23,422 nt of DNA from a virus. Positions 5,528 to 12,676 of this stretch are shown here, piece after piece. Both the position numbers and the translations under genes were made by a program. The notes below the pieces were generated by a model that saw nothing but the letters and a program-made list of their open reading frames with translations, searched no databases and had not been told where the DNA came from. The stretch's first letter is position 1, and the number at the start of each line of letters is the position of its first letter. The DNA is taken from positions 1 through 23,422 of IMG/VR virus record IMGVR_UViG_3300048759_000052. The stretch is one strand, 5' to 3'.

Positions 5528-6430
5528 TTAGTCTCCCGCTGACAAGATAATTGATCTGTTAGGCACGATAAGAGATGTGGTTTCTCTAGGCACGATAAGA
5601 GGTGTGGTTTCTCGCGGTGAAGGTGGAGGCAATCTATTAGCATCAGAACTTAATACAGCACCTCCTGCAATCAAGGCGACTGATTCAGCAGTGATCACCG
5701 TACTTACATTAACCGACCCAACAACTGGTAATGCTGCAGCACCAACAGCATTAAGCAATGTGAACACTTCGATTGATCCAGTCGCTGCAATATTAGTGCT
5801 TATAGGTTGTGCGTATACTATTTGAATCTGGCCTCCACCGCCTAATCCAACTGCACCTCCTAACGCACCACCAGCGCCGCCGCCACCACCAGGTACTCCG
5901 CCATTGCCTCCATTGTTAAAAGATACTTCTAAAGCGCCTCCACCTCCGCCACCACCTAAGGTATTAGACGTGCCGTTAGCGCCAATACTGCCACCAGCAC
6001 CTCCTAAGCCGTTATCCCCTGTACCTCCGCTATTATTAAGGTTACCTGGCTGCCCGTTTCCATCAGGACCTCCACTACCACCACCAGCGCCGCCTTGTCC
6101 TACTAAAGTACCATGGCCGCCCGAATAAGCACCAGTAGAAGGTGTACATGCAAAAGTCGTGGCTCCACCTGTAACCAAGTACGATGCACTAGCTGCTATC
6201 AGCTGCCCGGAGTTCCAGTTTGTGTTTACTCTTCCAGACCCTATAACATAAGGGATACCGATCCCCTGATTTACAGATACAGACTTTATGACAGTCCACG
6301 CACCACCACCACATCCGTTAGGGTCTAATGTAATTCCGTCTCCACCTCCCCCGCCCCAACCAGAAACACTACTAAGTGAACTGGACAACGCAGTCCAAGA
6401 AGTTCCTGAGGCTAACACAACAGTAGTCAT
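5528..6430 (-). CDS. Glycine-rich tail adhesin / receptor-binding candidate
   Basis: 300 residues. The central region (about residues 106-205) is packed with Gly-rich runs such as GGAGGGSGGPDGNGQPG and GGGGGGG, the pattern expected for polyglycine-II sandwich tips such as the Gp38 adhesins of T-even-like phages. The N-terminus (SGTSWTALSSSLSS ... GWGGGGG) matches phage structural proteins with a Gly-rich core. After it come a hydrophobic repeat-like part (GSVNVSTVITAESVALIAGG) and a C-terminal tandem PRETTPLIVPRETTSLIVP. Encoded between tail genes and the lysis genes. Role in adsorption is inferred from composition and position; homology to Gp38 is not claimed. Confidence 0.65.
   Translation of the reverse strand: MTTVVLASGTSWTALSSSLSSVSGWGGGGGDGITLDPNGCGGGAWTVIKSVSVNQGIGIPYVIGSGRVNTNWNSGQLIAASASYLVTGGATTFACTPSTGAYSGGHGTLVGQGGAGGGSGGPDGNGQPGNLNNSGGTGDNGLGGAGGSIGANGTSNTLGGGGGGGALEVSFNNGGNGGVPGGGGGAGGALGGAVGLGGGGQIQIVYAQPISTNIAATGSIEVFTLLNAVGAAALPVVGSVNVSTVITAESVALIAGGAVLSSDANRLPPPSPRETTPLIVPRETTSLIVPNRSIILSAGD
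5561..5614. repeat. 27-bp direct tandem repeat
   Basis: Two adjacent 27-bp copies (5561-5587, 5588-5614) beginning AGGCACGATAAGAG and differing at two positions. They encode the repeated ETTxLIVPR motif at the end of the glycine-rich protein. Confidence 0.85.
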
Positions 6431-6705
6431 GGTGTCACCTTAGGAACCTCAGATAATCCAACAGAGTGGTGGATTATATCATAATCACGAAACGGTATAT
6501 CCTCTGGTTTGATGTTGTGATGTTGCGCGATATAAGTCAGCACGTCGTTATGGTGCATATTAAGCGGATCGGCCACATCAACAATAATCCAGGATTCACC
6601 CGGCTGATAGTGTCTATGGTCGTTTAGCTCATGCTCACTGTCAGGAATAACCCAGCGAATCGGTATCTTGGTTTGTGGCGCATAGACAATAAGCACCTTG
6701 CTCAT
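6427..6705 (-). CDS. Hypothetical protein in tail-fibre region, 92 residues
   Basis: A small soluble protein rich in His and acidic residues (DVADPLNMHHNDVLTYIAQHHNI). Its stop overlaps the start of the glycine-rich gene (ATGA), so it may be translated with it and act as its partner or assembly factor; that is inference. AAGG about 9 nt before the ATG. No family recognised. Confidence 0.65.
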   Translation of the reverse strand: MSKVLIVYAPQTKIPIRWVIPDSEHELNDHRHYQPGESWIIVDVADPLNMHHNDVLTYIAQHHNIKPEDIPFRDYDIIHHSVGLSEVPKVTP

Positions 6706-6715
6706 AGTATATGCC

Positions 6716-7111
6716 TTATGACAAAGTTATCACCAACGCACCGATCGGCAGCACCAGCGAGTCGCCCACACCTAACGTGCGAGGCGTTGCCAATGTTCCA
6801 TAGTAAAGCATATTGCCTGCTGTCGGCGCCATGGTATCCCAAATCTGCAACCCGCTAAAAGTTGCGGCAGTCAGTCCGGTGCCGAAGGTCATTGCTGCTG
6901 AGTTGGAACAACTGCCGATAGGCGATGCTGCTGCGGGGAAAGGGCAAGTCTGCCGAGTCCAGCCTGACCCCGTGCCGACTTCTGATCCGGAAATAGATGA
7001 AGGCGCTCCTTGAGACAACCCAACAGCCCAGTTTGTCGGTCGCGTGACCGAACCAGTGTTCAGCGAATAATTAAGCAATACGCCTTCGAGATAAGCACCA
7101 ACTCCTGGCAT
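6716..7111 (-). CDS. Gp80-like tail protein
   Basis: 131 residues. The order of motifs, a start with LEGVLLNYSL, then WAVGLSQGAP, SEVGTGSGWTRQ, SNSAAMTFG, a DTMAPTAGNMLYYGTL block and a final GDSLVLPIGALVITL, matches a common small phage tail (Gp80-like) family that I recall. It is probably a beta-sandwich virion component linked to fibres. AGGAG in CTTAGGAGT precedes the ATG. Lies between the glycosyltransferase and the glycine-rich protein. Confidence 0.65.
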   Translation of the reverse strand: MPGVGAYLEGVLLNYSLNTGSVTRPTNWAVGLSQGAPSSISGSEVGTGSGWTRQTCPFPAAASPIGSCSNSAAMTFGTGLTAATFSGLQIWDTMAPTAGNMLYYGTLATPRTLGVGDSLVLPIGALVITLS

Positions 7112-7139
7112 AGCTACATACTCCTAAGTTCAAGGTTCA

Positions 7140-8246
7140 TTACAGAAGGTCTTTTGCAGCCTGCACAATCAACTCTACAGATATGTCGCTTATACATGCT
7201 GCGCCAGTCTTGTCTTTATTCGATCTGCAAGTCAGCATAGTATCGTGTAGTCTATGACAAGGCCAGCAAGAAACACGTACCGGATCAGCATGCAGCGTTA
7301 CTGTATTTTTCCAGTGTACGGTAATGTTCTTTGGAGAAGCATGAGACAGCAACATGATCTTACGCATTTCCTCAAACGCTACAGACCACAAAGGACCAGT
7401 ATCCGGACCGATCACTAGATCGCATGTCTGTAATTGTGATAAAGTGCGCCGGATAGGCCAGAGCGGAGATTGAGCAGGCGTAATCCGGACTGGATCACCG
7501 GAAGCGCCAGCCGACCAACTTGTCGCGGCAGCATCAGGTGCTGGACCACCATCCTCGTCGATTTCAGGCGATACCGCCTGGTGTAACCCAGTAGTACTCC
7601 CGTTGTGACGCTCCACTTGATCCATTATTAACTTAGACTGCTGAAAGTTGAATGCGCCAGCCCCGAACATAATAACTGGAAAACCAGTTTCACGGATCAG
7701 ACGCGCGATCACTGTACCGGCGCTAGGATAAGCTTTGTCAGCGCGCGTGCCGGACAAACACCATCCAATTACTGATACCCCAACCTTAGACTTAGTTTGT
7801 ATTGCCTTAGTGTGCTCAGATTCAGTCGGAAAGAACAACCTGCCGTATTTATACGGCACACCGACTATATCATGTACTGTATCTATGTAGCTACGATCAC
7901 ACCACTGGCGACGCCAATCGTCGGGCCAATAAAACTGTGACTGCGCAGGAAAGAACACTAGCAAGCTTTCGCAGGAGTGTGATAAGTTCACGAACAGATC
8001 GTATTCCTTAGCTCGGTCAGAAAACCACTTATACCATTCGCTATTATCAGACGGCAGCTCATTAGGCTGCTTAACAATCAGCCGGCTGATATAAGGATTA
8101 TTCTCGAATACACAGCTCTGTGGCGACTGCGTAATTACCTCCACATTGTACTTTTCTGCTAGCAACGGCAGTACCGACGCAGCAATTAAGTTGTCGCCGA
8201 TACCACCTAACCGTATAATCCCACACCAGGGCTTTGCCTGTTCCAT
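7140..8246 (-). CDS. GT9-family glycosyltransferase (heptosyltransferase-like)
   Basis: 368 residues. RLGGIGDNLIAASVLPLL (12-29) is the N-terminal motif of the ADP-heptose:LPS heptosyltransferase (GT9) superfamily, and DLVIGPDTGPLWSVA (276-290) its sugar-nucleotide-binding C-terminal motif. A low-complexity insert (about 217-262, Pro/Ala/Ser/Asp-rich) separates the two GT-B lobes. The C-terminus has four Cys (327, 330, 340, 351), which could form a metal site or disulfides. Lacking a signal peptide, it should act in the cytoplasm. In a tail-fibre context it may alter host LPS or glycosylate virion proteins; both are inference. The sugar donor cannot be read from sequence. Confidence 0.85.
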   Translation of the reverse strand: MEQAKPWCGIIRLGGIGDNLIAASVLPLLAEKYNVEVITQSPQSCVFENNPYISRLIVKQPNELPSDNSEWYKWFSDRAKEYDLFVNLSHSCESLLVFFPAQSQFYWPDDWRRQWCDRSYIDTVHDIVGVPYKYGRLFFPTESEHTKAIQTKSKVGVSVIGWCLSGTRADKAYPSAGTVIARLIRETGFPVIMFGAGAFNFQQSKLIMDQVERHNGSTTGLHQAVSPEIDEDGGPAPDAAATSWSAGASGDPVRITPAQSPLWPIRRTLSQLQTCDLVIGPDTGPLWSVAFEEMRKIMLLSHASPKNITVHWKNTVTLHADPVRVSCWPCHRLHDTMLTCRSNKDKTGAACISDISVELIVQAAKDLL

Positions 8247-8292
8247 TTGTTGAGTCTTCCCACTTACTTATTGATTTGTATTATCATCACTC

Positions 8293-8319
8293 CGTCGTCG
8301 TACTATAAGTACGACGACG
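8293..8319. other. Perfect 12-bp hairpin between lipoprotein and GT9 genes
   Basis: Arms CGTCGTCGTACT and AGTACGACGACG with a 3-nt loop, 13 nt after the lipoprotein stop codon on the minus strand. No T-run follows on either strand, so a classical intrinsic terminator is unlikely; RNA processing, stabilisation of the upstream message, or a protein site are options. Confidence 0.75.
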
Positions 8320-8331
8320 ATTTATGATGCG

Positions 8332-8817
8332 TTACAGTGCTGCGGCTGGCGCCAGCTTGAGAACTGCCGCCAGTGCAGCCATCGGGCTACCGAGCGATGC
8401 GATTTGGCCTTGCACGTCGATCAGCTCGTTTGCGCACCCGGTATTGATCGTCTTCAATGCCCAGTTGTATTGATCAGACCCAGGAACGAACGCAAGCGTC
8501 AGAGCCGCAACAGTCACCGGACCAGGAGGCGCCCCTGACTTGGTTTGTGCTGCAGTCATCACTTTGACGATAGCGGTCTGTACTGTAACCGCCGATGCCG
8601 CACATGAGTATAGATCATTGTTGACTGGAAATTCCGCCAAAGCGACTGCTTGCACACCAGCAAGATCAGTTGTCGCTGTGTTGTTCAGCTGCGTGAGGAA
8701 TGTGTTGAGTGCAGTCTGGTCGGATATTGCCGCCGGGCTTGTACACGCTGTCAATAATACCAGCGCGGTAGCCCAAACAAGCACCATAGTACTAAGCGTA
8801 AACAAAGATCGTTTCAT
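8332..8817 (-). CDS. Phage-encoded lipoprotein
   Basis: 161 residues from the ATG at 8817, chosen because AAGGAG lies 9 nt upstream (an in-frame start 11 codons earlier lacks this). The signal sequence MKRSLFTLSTMVLVWATALV is followed by the lipobox L22-T23-A24-C25, so the protein should be acylated on Cys25 and anchored facing the periplasm. Residue +2 is Thr, not Asp, which favours outer-membrane sorting. The mature part is Ala/Thr-rich, with two Cys that could pair. It is larger than Rz1 spanins and lacks their proline-rich make-up. Superinfection exclusion or a lysis role are both possible; no family recognised. Confidence 0.8.
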   Translation of the reverse strand: MKRSLFTLSTMVLVWATALVLLTACTSPAAISDQTALNTFLTQLNNTATTDLAGVQAVALAEFPVNNDLYSCAASAVTVQTAIVKVMTAAQTKSGAPPGPVTVAALTLAFVPGSDQYNWALKTINTGCANELIDVQGQIASLGSPMAALAAVLKLAPAAAL

Positions 8818-8837
8818 CGTGTTGTCTCCTTCACTAA

Positions 8838-9251
8838 TTAAGCATCCCAAACTACCGGAGTTGATAATCCAGAGTTAGGAGGTTCGGGCACTGGCGACAT
8901 CGCCAGCGAGCCGCTTATAGGCACTATCACATCAAACCCATACACCCTCCCTACACTTGTGTTGATTATCAAGTACAGCAAGTAGCTGCCTCGTCCTGGC
9001 ACCCCACCTTGCAACCAAACGGTTAAGGTATTGTTAACCAGAAATAAGCTCTGCCCAGCAGGTCCACCTGCAACAGCCAGCTCCCCTGCGCCGCTCGGTT
9101 TGACCTGTGCCGACACTGATACAATAGTGTCAACTACATTGCCGTTTCCATCAAGCACAATACCTGATACGTCAAACAGATAATCCAGTGTAGCAGCTGG
9201 ATCAGCGACGGGGGCTTTGACAGGCCAGCCATTACTAAGTGACATGCTCAT
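8838..9251 (-). CDS. Fibre-tail accessory protein (phage fibre family-like)
   Basis: 137 residues. The layout DPAATLDYLFDVSG ... DTIVSVSAQV ... TLTVWLQGGVPGRGSYLLYLIINTSVGR matches a widespread small phage family (often called fibre-tail adaptor or head-tail fibre protein) with a conserved WLxGGxxGxxY segment and a final GR. Probably an immunoglobulin-like beta-sandwich virion component. The start has CTTAGGAAT upstream. Lies directly after the DUF4376-like gene in the same operon. Confidence 0.6.
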   Translation of the reverse strand: MSMSLSNGWPVKAPVADPAATLDYLFDVSGIVLDGNGNVVDTIVSVSAQVKPSGAGELAVAGGPAGQSLFLVNNTLTVWLQGGVPGRGSYLLYLIINTSVGRVYGFDVIVPISGSLAMSPVPEPPNSGLSTPVVWDA

Positions 9252-9260
9252 ATTGTATTC

Positions 9261-9755
9261 CTAAGCGATAGTCACTGCCGTACTCGGCAGTGACCCGGTA
9301 TCAGCAGCAACCACCATATCCATATTATATACCAAATCCATCACGGCTTTGGCAAACTCAACGAATGTAGTTGCAGTCCACGGATGCATAGTACCACTGA
9401 TATCAGGGTAATTGAAGGTACTGCCACCGCCCGGCAGACCAATACCTGCATTGATCGCTGCAGCGACTGCAGTGATCTTAACTTGTGAAAGCGAATCTAT
9501 AGCATAGGTCCCTGACAGCACCGAATTGCTTGCGCAGGTAATAACAATACCAGCACCAGAGCCTGAAGTTGCTAATATTACATTCTCCTGTTGCGCTAAA
9601 GTCAGTGGTGGAGGAGTTACTGCAACAATTACGCCGCCCGAGACGGTCCACAGTGCGGCATTCTGGTACTGAGTCAACGTGCAGACAACCGCGCCGGGCG
9701 GTAGCGTGCCGTCAGGAGAATTGCCATTACCAGTGGCAGTCAGATAATATATCAT
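9261..9755 (-). CDS. DUF4376-like tail fibre-associated protein
   Basis: 164 residues. The C-terminal part (INAGIGLPGGGSTFNYPDISGTMHPWTATTFVEFAKAV, about residues 100-140, read in pieces) resembles the DUF4376 region found in tail-fibre assembly proteins and fibre neighbours. The N-terminus is short and beta-rich, with a PPGAVVCTL segment. It follows the fibre gene by 9 nt, the common place for a fibre chaperone or accessory protein; chaperone function is inferred. AAGG precedes the ATG. Confidence 0.55.
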   Translation of the reverse strand: MIYYLTATGNGNSPDGTLPPGAVVCTLTQYQNAALWTVSGGVIVAVTPPPLTLAQQENVILATSGSGAGIVITCASNSVLSGTYAIDSLSQVKITAVAAAINAGIGLPGGGSTFNYPDISGTMHPWTATTFVEFAKAVMDLVYNMDMVVAADTGSLPSTAVTIA

Positions 9756-9764
9756 GTGCGCGCC

Positions 9765-10517
9765 TTATGATGTTGGGATCAAGAAATACATGACGTTGAC
9801 GTTCCCGGATGTCCCCGTGCTTGAGCCACCCCCAGCCGTTACGGTTACGGCGTCGCCCGCCGTTACGCTCGAAATGCTAAAGTTCAAGGCAATACCAGAG
9901 CCTCCCGCACTAATGCCGTTCCCGGCGCTTTGCAGATTGGCGACGCCGGTGCCCGTGACGGTAAATACGATGCCGGTTTCAGTTCCGTTGCAGGCAAACG
10001 ACATCGTGGAGATAAGGATGCCGTTGAATGAGGGCGTAAATGTCGATGAGGTGAAGACGCCGGGACCACCGATATTCGATGACCCGCCGTTAATGCCCAT
10101 ATGTGCAAGCGGCACCTTGGTTACCTCAGCTGCTTCAGCTCTGGTAACTTCATTTGCCAGATTCGTTGTCAGTGCGGTGTCGGCCGCCGCCCGTGTAGCT
10201 GCTTCGGACGACAGCGCCGATGTAGTCGCGTAACCAGCTGATCCTAACAAAGCATTTATCGAAGCTGTAAAGTTGGTCAGCAAAGTTGCTGTAGTGCCAT
10301 CATCGATTGCTGGCTGACCACTATTCGCGACAATGAATTGCGCAATCACCGACGCAATTACCGACGTCTGTCGCCATGTCTTATTTGCTTGCAGCGGATC
10401 AGCGATCCCTGGCGCAACACCAGGACCAAGCGTAGGTAAAGCCGCGTACTGCGATTGTGTATAAATCTGCGATGTCCCACCAGCAGCCCAAACCAGAAAG
10501 TCATTTTCGACCGGCAT
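9765..10517 (-). CDS. Tail fibre protein
   Basis: 250 residues. The N-terminus (FLVWAAGGTSQIYTQSQYAAL ... NKTWRQTSVIASVIAQFI ... DDGT, about residues 7-75) is the baseplate-attachment type of many tail fibres. Residues about 95-135 look helical or coiled (TRAAADTALTTNLANEVTRAEAAE). The C-terminal ~100 residues are a Gly/Thr/Ser-rich beta domain, probably the receptor-contact tip. AGGAGG is 8 nt upstream of the ATG. By my count bases 9781-10080 (tip) are 56% G+C against 51% for 10201-10500 (anchor), a mild sign of a swapped tip. It is short for a tail fibre. Confidence 0.75.
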   Translation of the reverse strand: MPVENDFLVWAAGGTSQIYTQSQYAALPTLGPGVAPGIADPLQANKTWRQTSVIASVIAQFIVANSGQPAIDDGTTATLLTNFTASINALLGSAGYATTSALSSEAATRAAADTALTTNLANEVTRAEAAEVTKVPLAHMGINGGSSNIGGPGVFTSSTFTPSFNGILISTMSFACNGTETGIVFTVTGTGVANLQSAGNGISAGGSGIALNFSISSVTAGDAVTVTAGGGSSTGTSGNVNVMYFLIPTS

Positions 10518-10542
10518 CTAAATCCTCCTAAGTTGGTATTAG

Positions 10543-10926
10543 TTATCCAACTGTGATTACTGGAAGCTGACCACCTCCACCAGTGATCTGCGCTGGCACC
10601 GACCCATAAGATGTATTAACAGTCATACTGACACTAAACGCGCGCGGAGCAGGCAAACTCGATGAATACTTCACAATGCCTGTCACGTTTTTTGTCTGAC
10701 TGACCCGACTCTTGACCTCTAAATCACGAGTGCTCTGAGTGCGTGGGCCAAGGATGTTCTGGTACCACTTTGTACCATCTGATACATCCATGTACCATTC
10801 ACCGTAGAACAGCAATAGACGCGTCATCGCAGCCTGTGCAGGCGCAGCTGGGACATTGATATAGAAGTCATTTTGCTGATGCCCAAACGAATAGTCGCCG
10901 TTAGCATCCAGCTTACGAACTCGCAT
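10543..10926 (-). CDS. Baseplate wedge protein, Mu gp46 / P2 gpW / T4 gp25-like
   Basis: 127 residues. The N-terminus (VRKLDANGDYSFG), then AMTRLLLFYGEWYMDVSDGTKWYQNILG and a final TYGS segment follow the gp46/gpW-type wedge pattern: flexible start, helix, GEW-x-x-D-x-x-x-G-x-x-W turn, beta ending. In T4-like baseplates this protein helps couple the baseplate to the sheath. It is placed after the J-like, DUF2612 and lipase genes rather than directly before the J-like gene as in P2 and Mu. Confidence 0.75.
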   Translation of the reverse strand: MRVRKLDANGDYSFGHQQNDFYINVPAAPAQAAMTRLLLFYGEWYMDVSDGTKWYQNILGPRTQSTRDLEVKSRVSQTKNVTGIVKYSSSLPAPRAFSVSMTVNTSYGSVPAQITGGGGQLPVITVG

Positions 10927-10937
10927 ATCAATATACC

Positions 10938-11582
10938 TTAATGCATCAACTGCAACGCGTCAAGCACATGCGGCATGATATGCTTCTCCATGAGTCCGTA
11001 ATTATCAGGTACAACAAGCATCATCTCAGTTCCTTGATGTCCCCACTCCGGCCAGTCTGGCACTTGAGTAATAATATCCGCGCCTGTTGAGTTCCTGGTC
11101 TTAGTCCACCCAATAACCACTTTGTTCGATTCCATGTAAGCGGTCAGCAGATTAGTTCCGACACACGGCGGTTCAAAGGCTATAGTCGTTATAGGAGCGT
11201 GACCTCTTACTGTTAGCTCAAGACAAGTTAAGACAGCCTCACCCGCGCCCTTGGAATGACCAGTGACGAAAAAACTGGGCCAGCTGGCCGCAGCCAGATC
11301 AGCAGCAATCGCATCAACTGCGCTGGCAATATTCAACCAGAACCCGAGATGCACTGGGCCAGCTTGGGGATGCTGGACAAAAGGCACCTCCAGCGCTGTG
11401 AAATCGATCAACCACTCTCGAAGTGATTGTGTTCCCTCAAAAGCATAACACGGCATACCTTCGATATATGACTTAAAGACATGACAAGTCTTCCCAGGGT
11501 TTTCGTACCAAGGAATAGCACCAGTCACATAACAATCGTTCGCAGCGTTCGCGAGAGGCATCACCCACTGATCGTTAATCAT
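10938..11582 (-). CDS. Class 3 lipase-like alpha/beta hydrolase
   Basis: 214 residues. It has the class 3 lipase signatures in order: AFEGTQSLREWLIDF (the usual AFRGT..DW..D block), VHLGFW, the nucleophile elbow GHSKGAGEA with Ser110, GADIITQVP with candidate Asp169, and EKHIMPH with candidate His201 (or 205). So a complete Ser-Asp-His triad can be proposed. No signal peptide. The ATG at 11582 is chosen because AAGGA lies 7 nt upstream; an in-frame ATG at 11597 lacks one. Its position between baseplate wedge genes suggests a virion-associated enzyme acting on envelope lipid or acylated polysaccharide, but the substrate is unknown. Confidence 0.85.
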   Translation of the reverse strand: MINDQWVMPLANAANDCYVTGAIPWYENPGKTCHVFKSYIEGMPCYAFEGTQSLREWLIDFTALEVPFVQHPQAGPVHLGFWLNIASAVDAIAADLAAASWPSFFVTGHSKGAGEAVLTCLELTVRGHAPITTIAFEPPCVGTNLLTAYMESNKVVIGWTKTRNSTGADIITQVPDWPEWGHQGTEMMLVVPDNYGLMEKHIMPHVLDALQLMH

Positions 11583-11614
11583 GATTACGTCCTTCATACA
11601 TTAGCAACAGATCA

Positions 11615-12664
11615 TTAAACAGCAGAGTGTATTGTGCCCATGGCATTGATAGTCGCGCTTGCTACCAGTATTGATACAGGACTGACTGATACATTGGTAG
11701 ATTCAGATATAGCAGAGTCTGTCTGTAGTGCTACTACAGAAATAACTGCTACATTAGCAGTTCCTGATACCAATGCAGAAACTCGCCAAGGTCCTACAGC
11801 AGATACACTGATATTAGCCGCCGCAGCAATAAATGATGCAGTCTGATCATCGATAGTAATCCGGGTTGCGACAGCAGAAACATTAGCCTGCGCGTTTATA
11901 GTTGCCCCAGTATATAATATAGGAATTTGTGGCTGGATAATATCGCCGATATCGGAAGGCGATAGCCCCCAAGCACCAGTCCCCCATCCGGCCATCGCTG
12001 AAGTATTCACTCCCCAGGCAAACAGTGGCGCGGTATCTACCGATGTAATATAGAAATTAAGCCCGACAGTTGCTGGAGTAATAGGAACATAACCACCATC
12101 CAGCAAAGCCAGCTGAATTTGACTGGGCAAAAGTCCCGATACCCCAACAGTCATAGTATAATCATTATTATCCAACACTACAACATAAGTACCGATAGTA
12201 GCTGGAAACATGATCGACAGGATATCAGGCAATGATCCGTTAGTACCATCCCAACTGTTCGCAGCTATCTTAGCACGAATCAGTATTCGGAAGCTATCAT
12301 CGTCCAATACCTGCAGCCCAGTATTAGGATCAAAAGCACCTTTCCAGCTACCCTGACCCCAACCAAGTCCTGGAGTCCCCCACGAGAAGTAAATCCCTGT
12401 AAGCGGAACTTGAACATTACGCGATGCGCCAACCCTGACGCCTACCTGATCCAGCTGCACCCCAATCGCACTATCCAAATCGAAAGCAGTAACCATCGAG
12501 TTTAGGAAAGATGCGATACCTTGCGCTGGAGCAACCAAAGCTTCAACCATCGCCATAAACTTAGGCTTAGATGCGTTGAATGACGGTATCAGTCCTAAGT
12601 AAAAACTTAGTGGCTGAACAACAGGAGGAGACGACTTAGACGACCCTACAACAGAACCTGACAT
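11615..12664 (-). CDS. DUF2612 baseplate wedge protein with beta-repeat C-terminal extension
   Basis: 349 residues. Residues 18-240 match DUF2612, the gpI-like baseplate family of such phages: LIPSFNASKPKF, FDLDSAIGVQLDQVGVRVG, GLGWGQGSWKG, LLRAKIAANSWDGT-like (LIRAKIAANSWDGT) and GGYVPITPATVGLNFY. A C-terminal part of about 100 residues is Ala/Val/Ser-rich with recurring strands (ATINAQANVSAVA, AAAANISVSAV, STNVSVSPV, ASATINAMG). A similar segment occurs in the glycine-rich protein (GSVNVSTVITAESVALIAGG). The extension may be the fibre docking site; that is inference. GAGGAG precedes the ATG. Confidence 0.85.
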   Translation of the reverse strand: MSGSVVGSSKSSPPVVQPLSFYLGLIPSFNASKPKFMAMVEALVAPAQGIASFLNSMVTAFDLDSAIGVQLDQVGVRVGASRNVQVPLTGIYFSWGTPGLGWGQGSWKGAFDPNTGLQVLDDDSFRILIRAKIAANSWDGTNGSLPDILSIMFPATIGTYVVVLDNNDYTMTVGVSGLLPSQIQLALLDGGYVPITPATVGLNFYITSVDTAPLFAWGVNTSAMAGWGTGAWGLSPSDIGDIIQPQIPILYTGATINAQANVSAVATRITIDDQTASFIAAAANISVSAVGPWRVSALVSGTANVAVISVVALQTDSAISESTNVSVSPVSILVASATINAMGTIHSAV

Positions 12665-12676
12665 ATCAGCTCCTCA

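Noticed and set aside
5904-6128. Proline-rich plus-strand frame in 5904-6128
   Set aside because: It is the complement of the glycine-rich coding region (GGN read as CCN); no start signal and wrong strand for this block.
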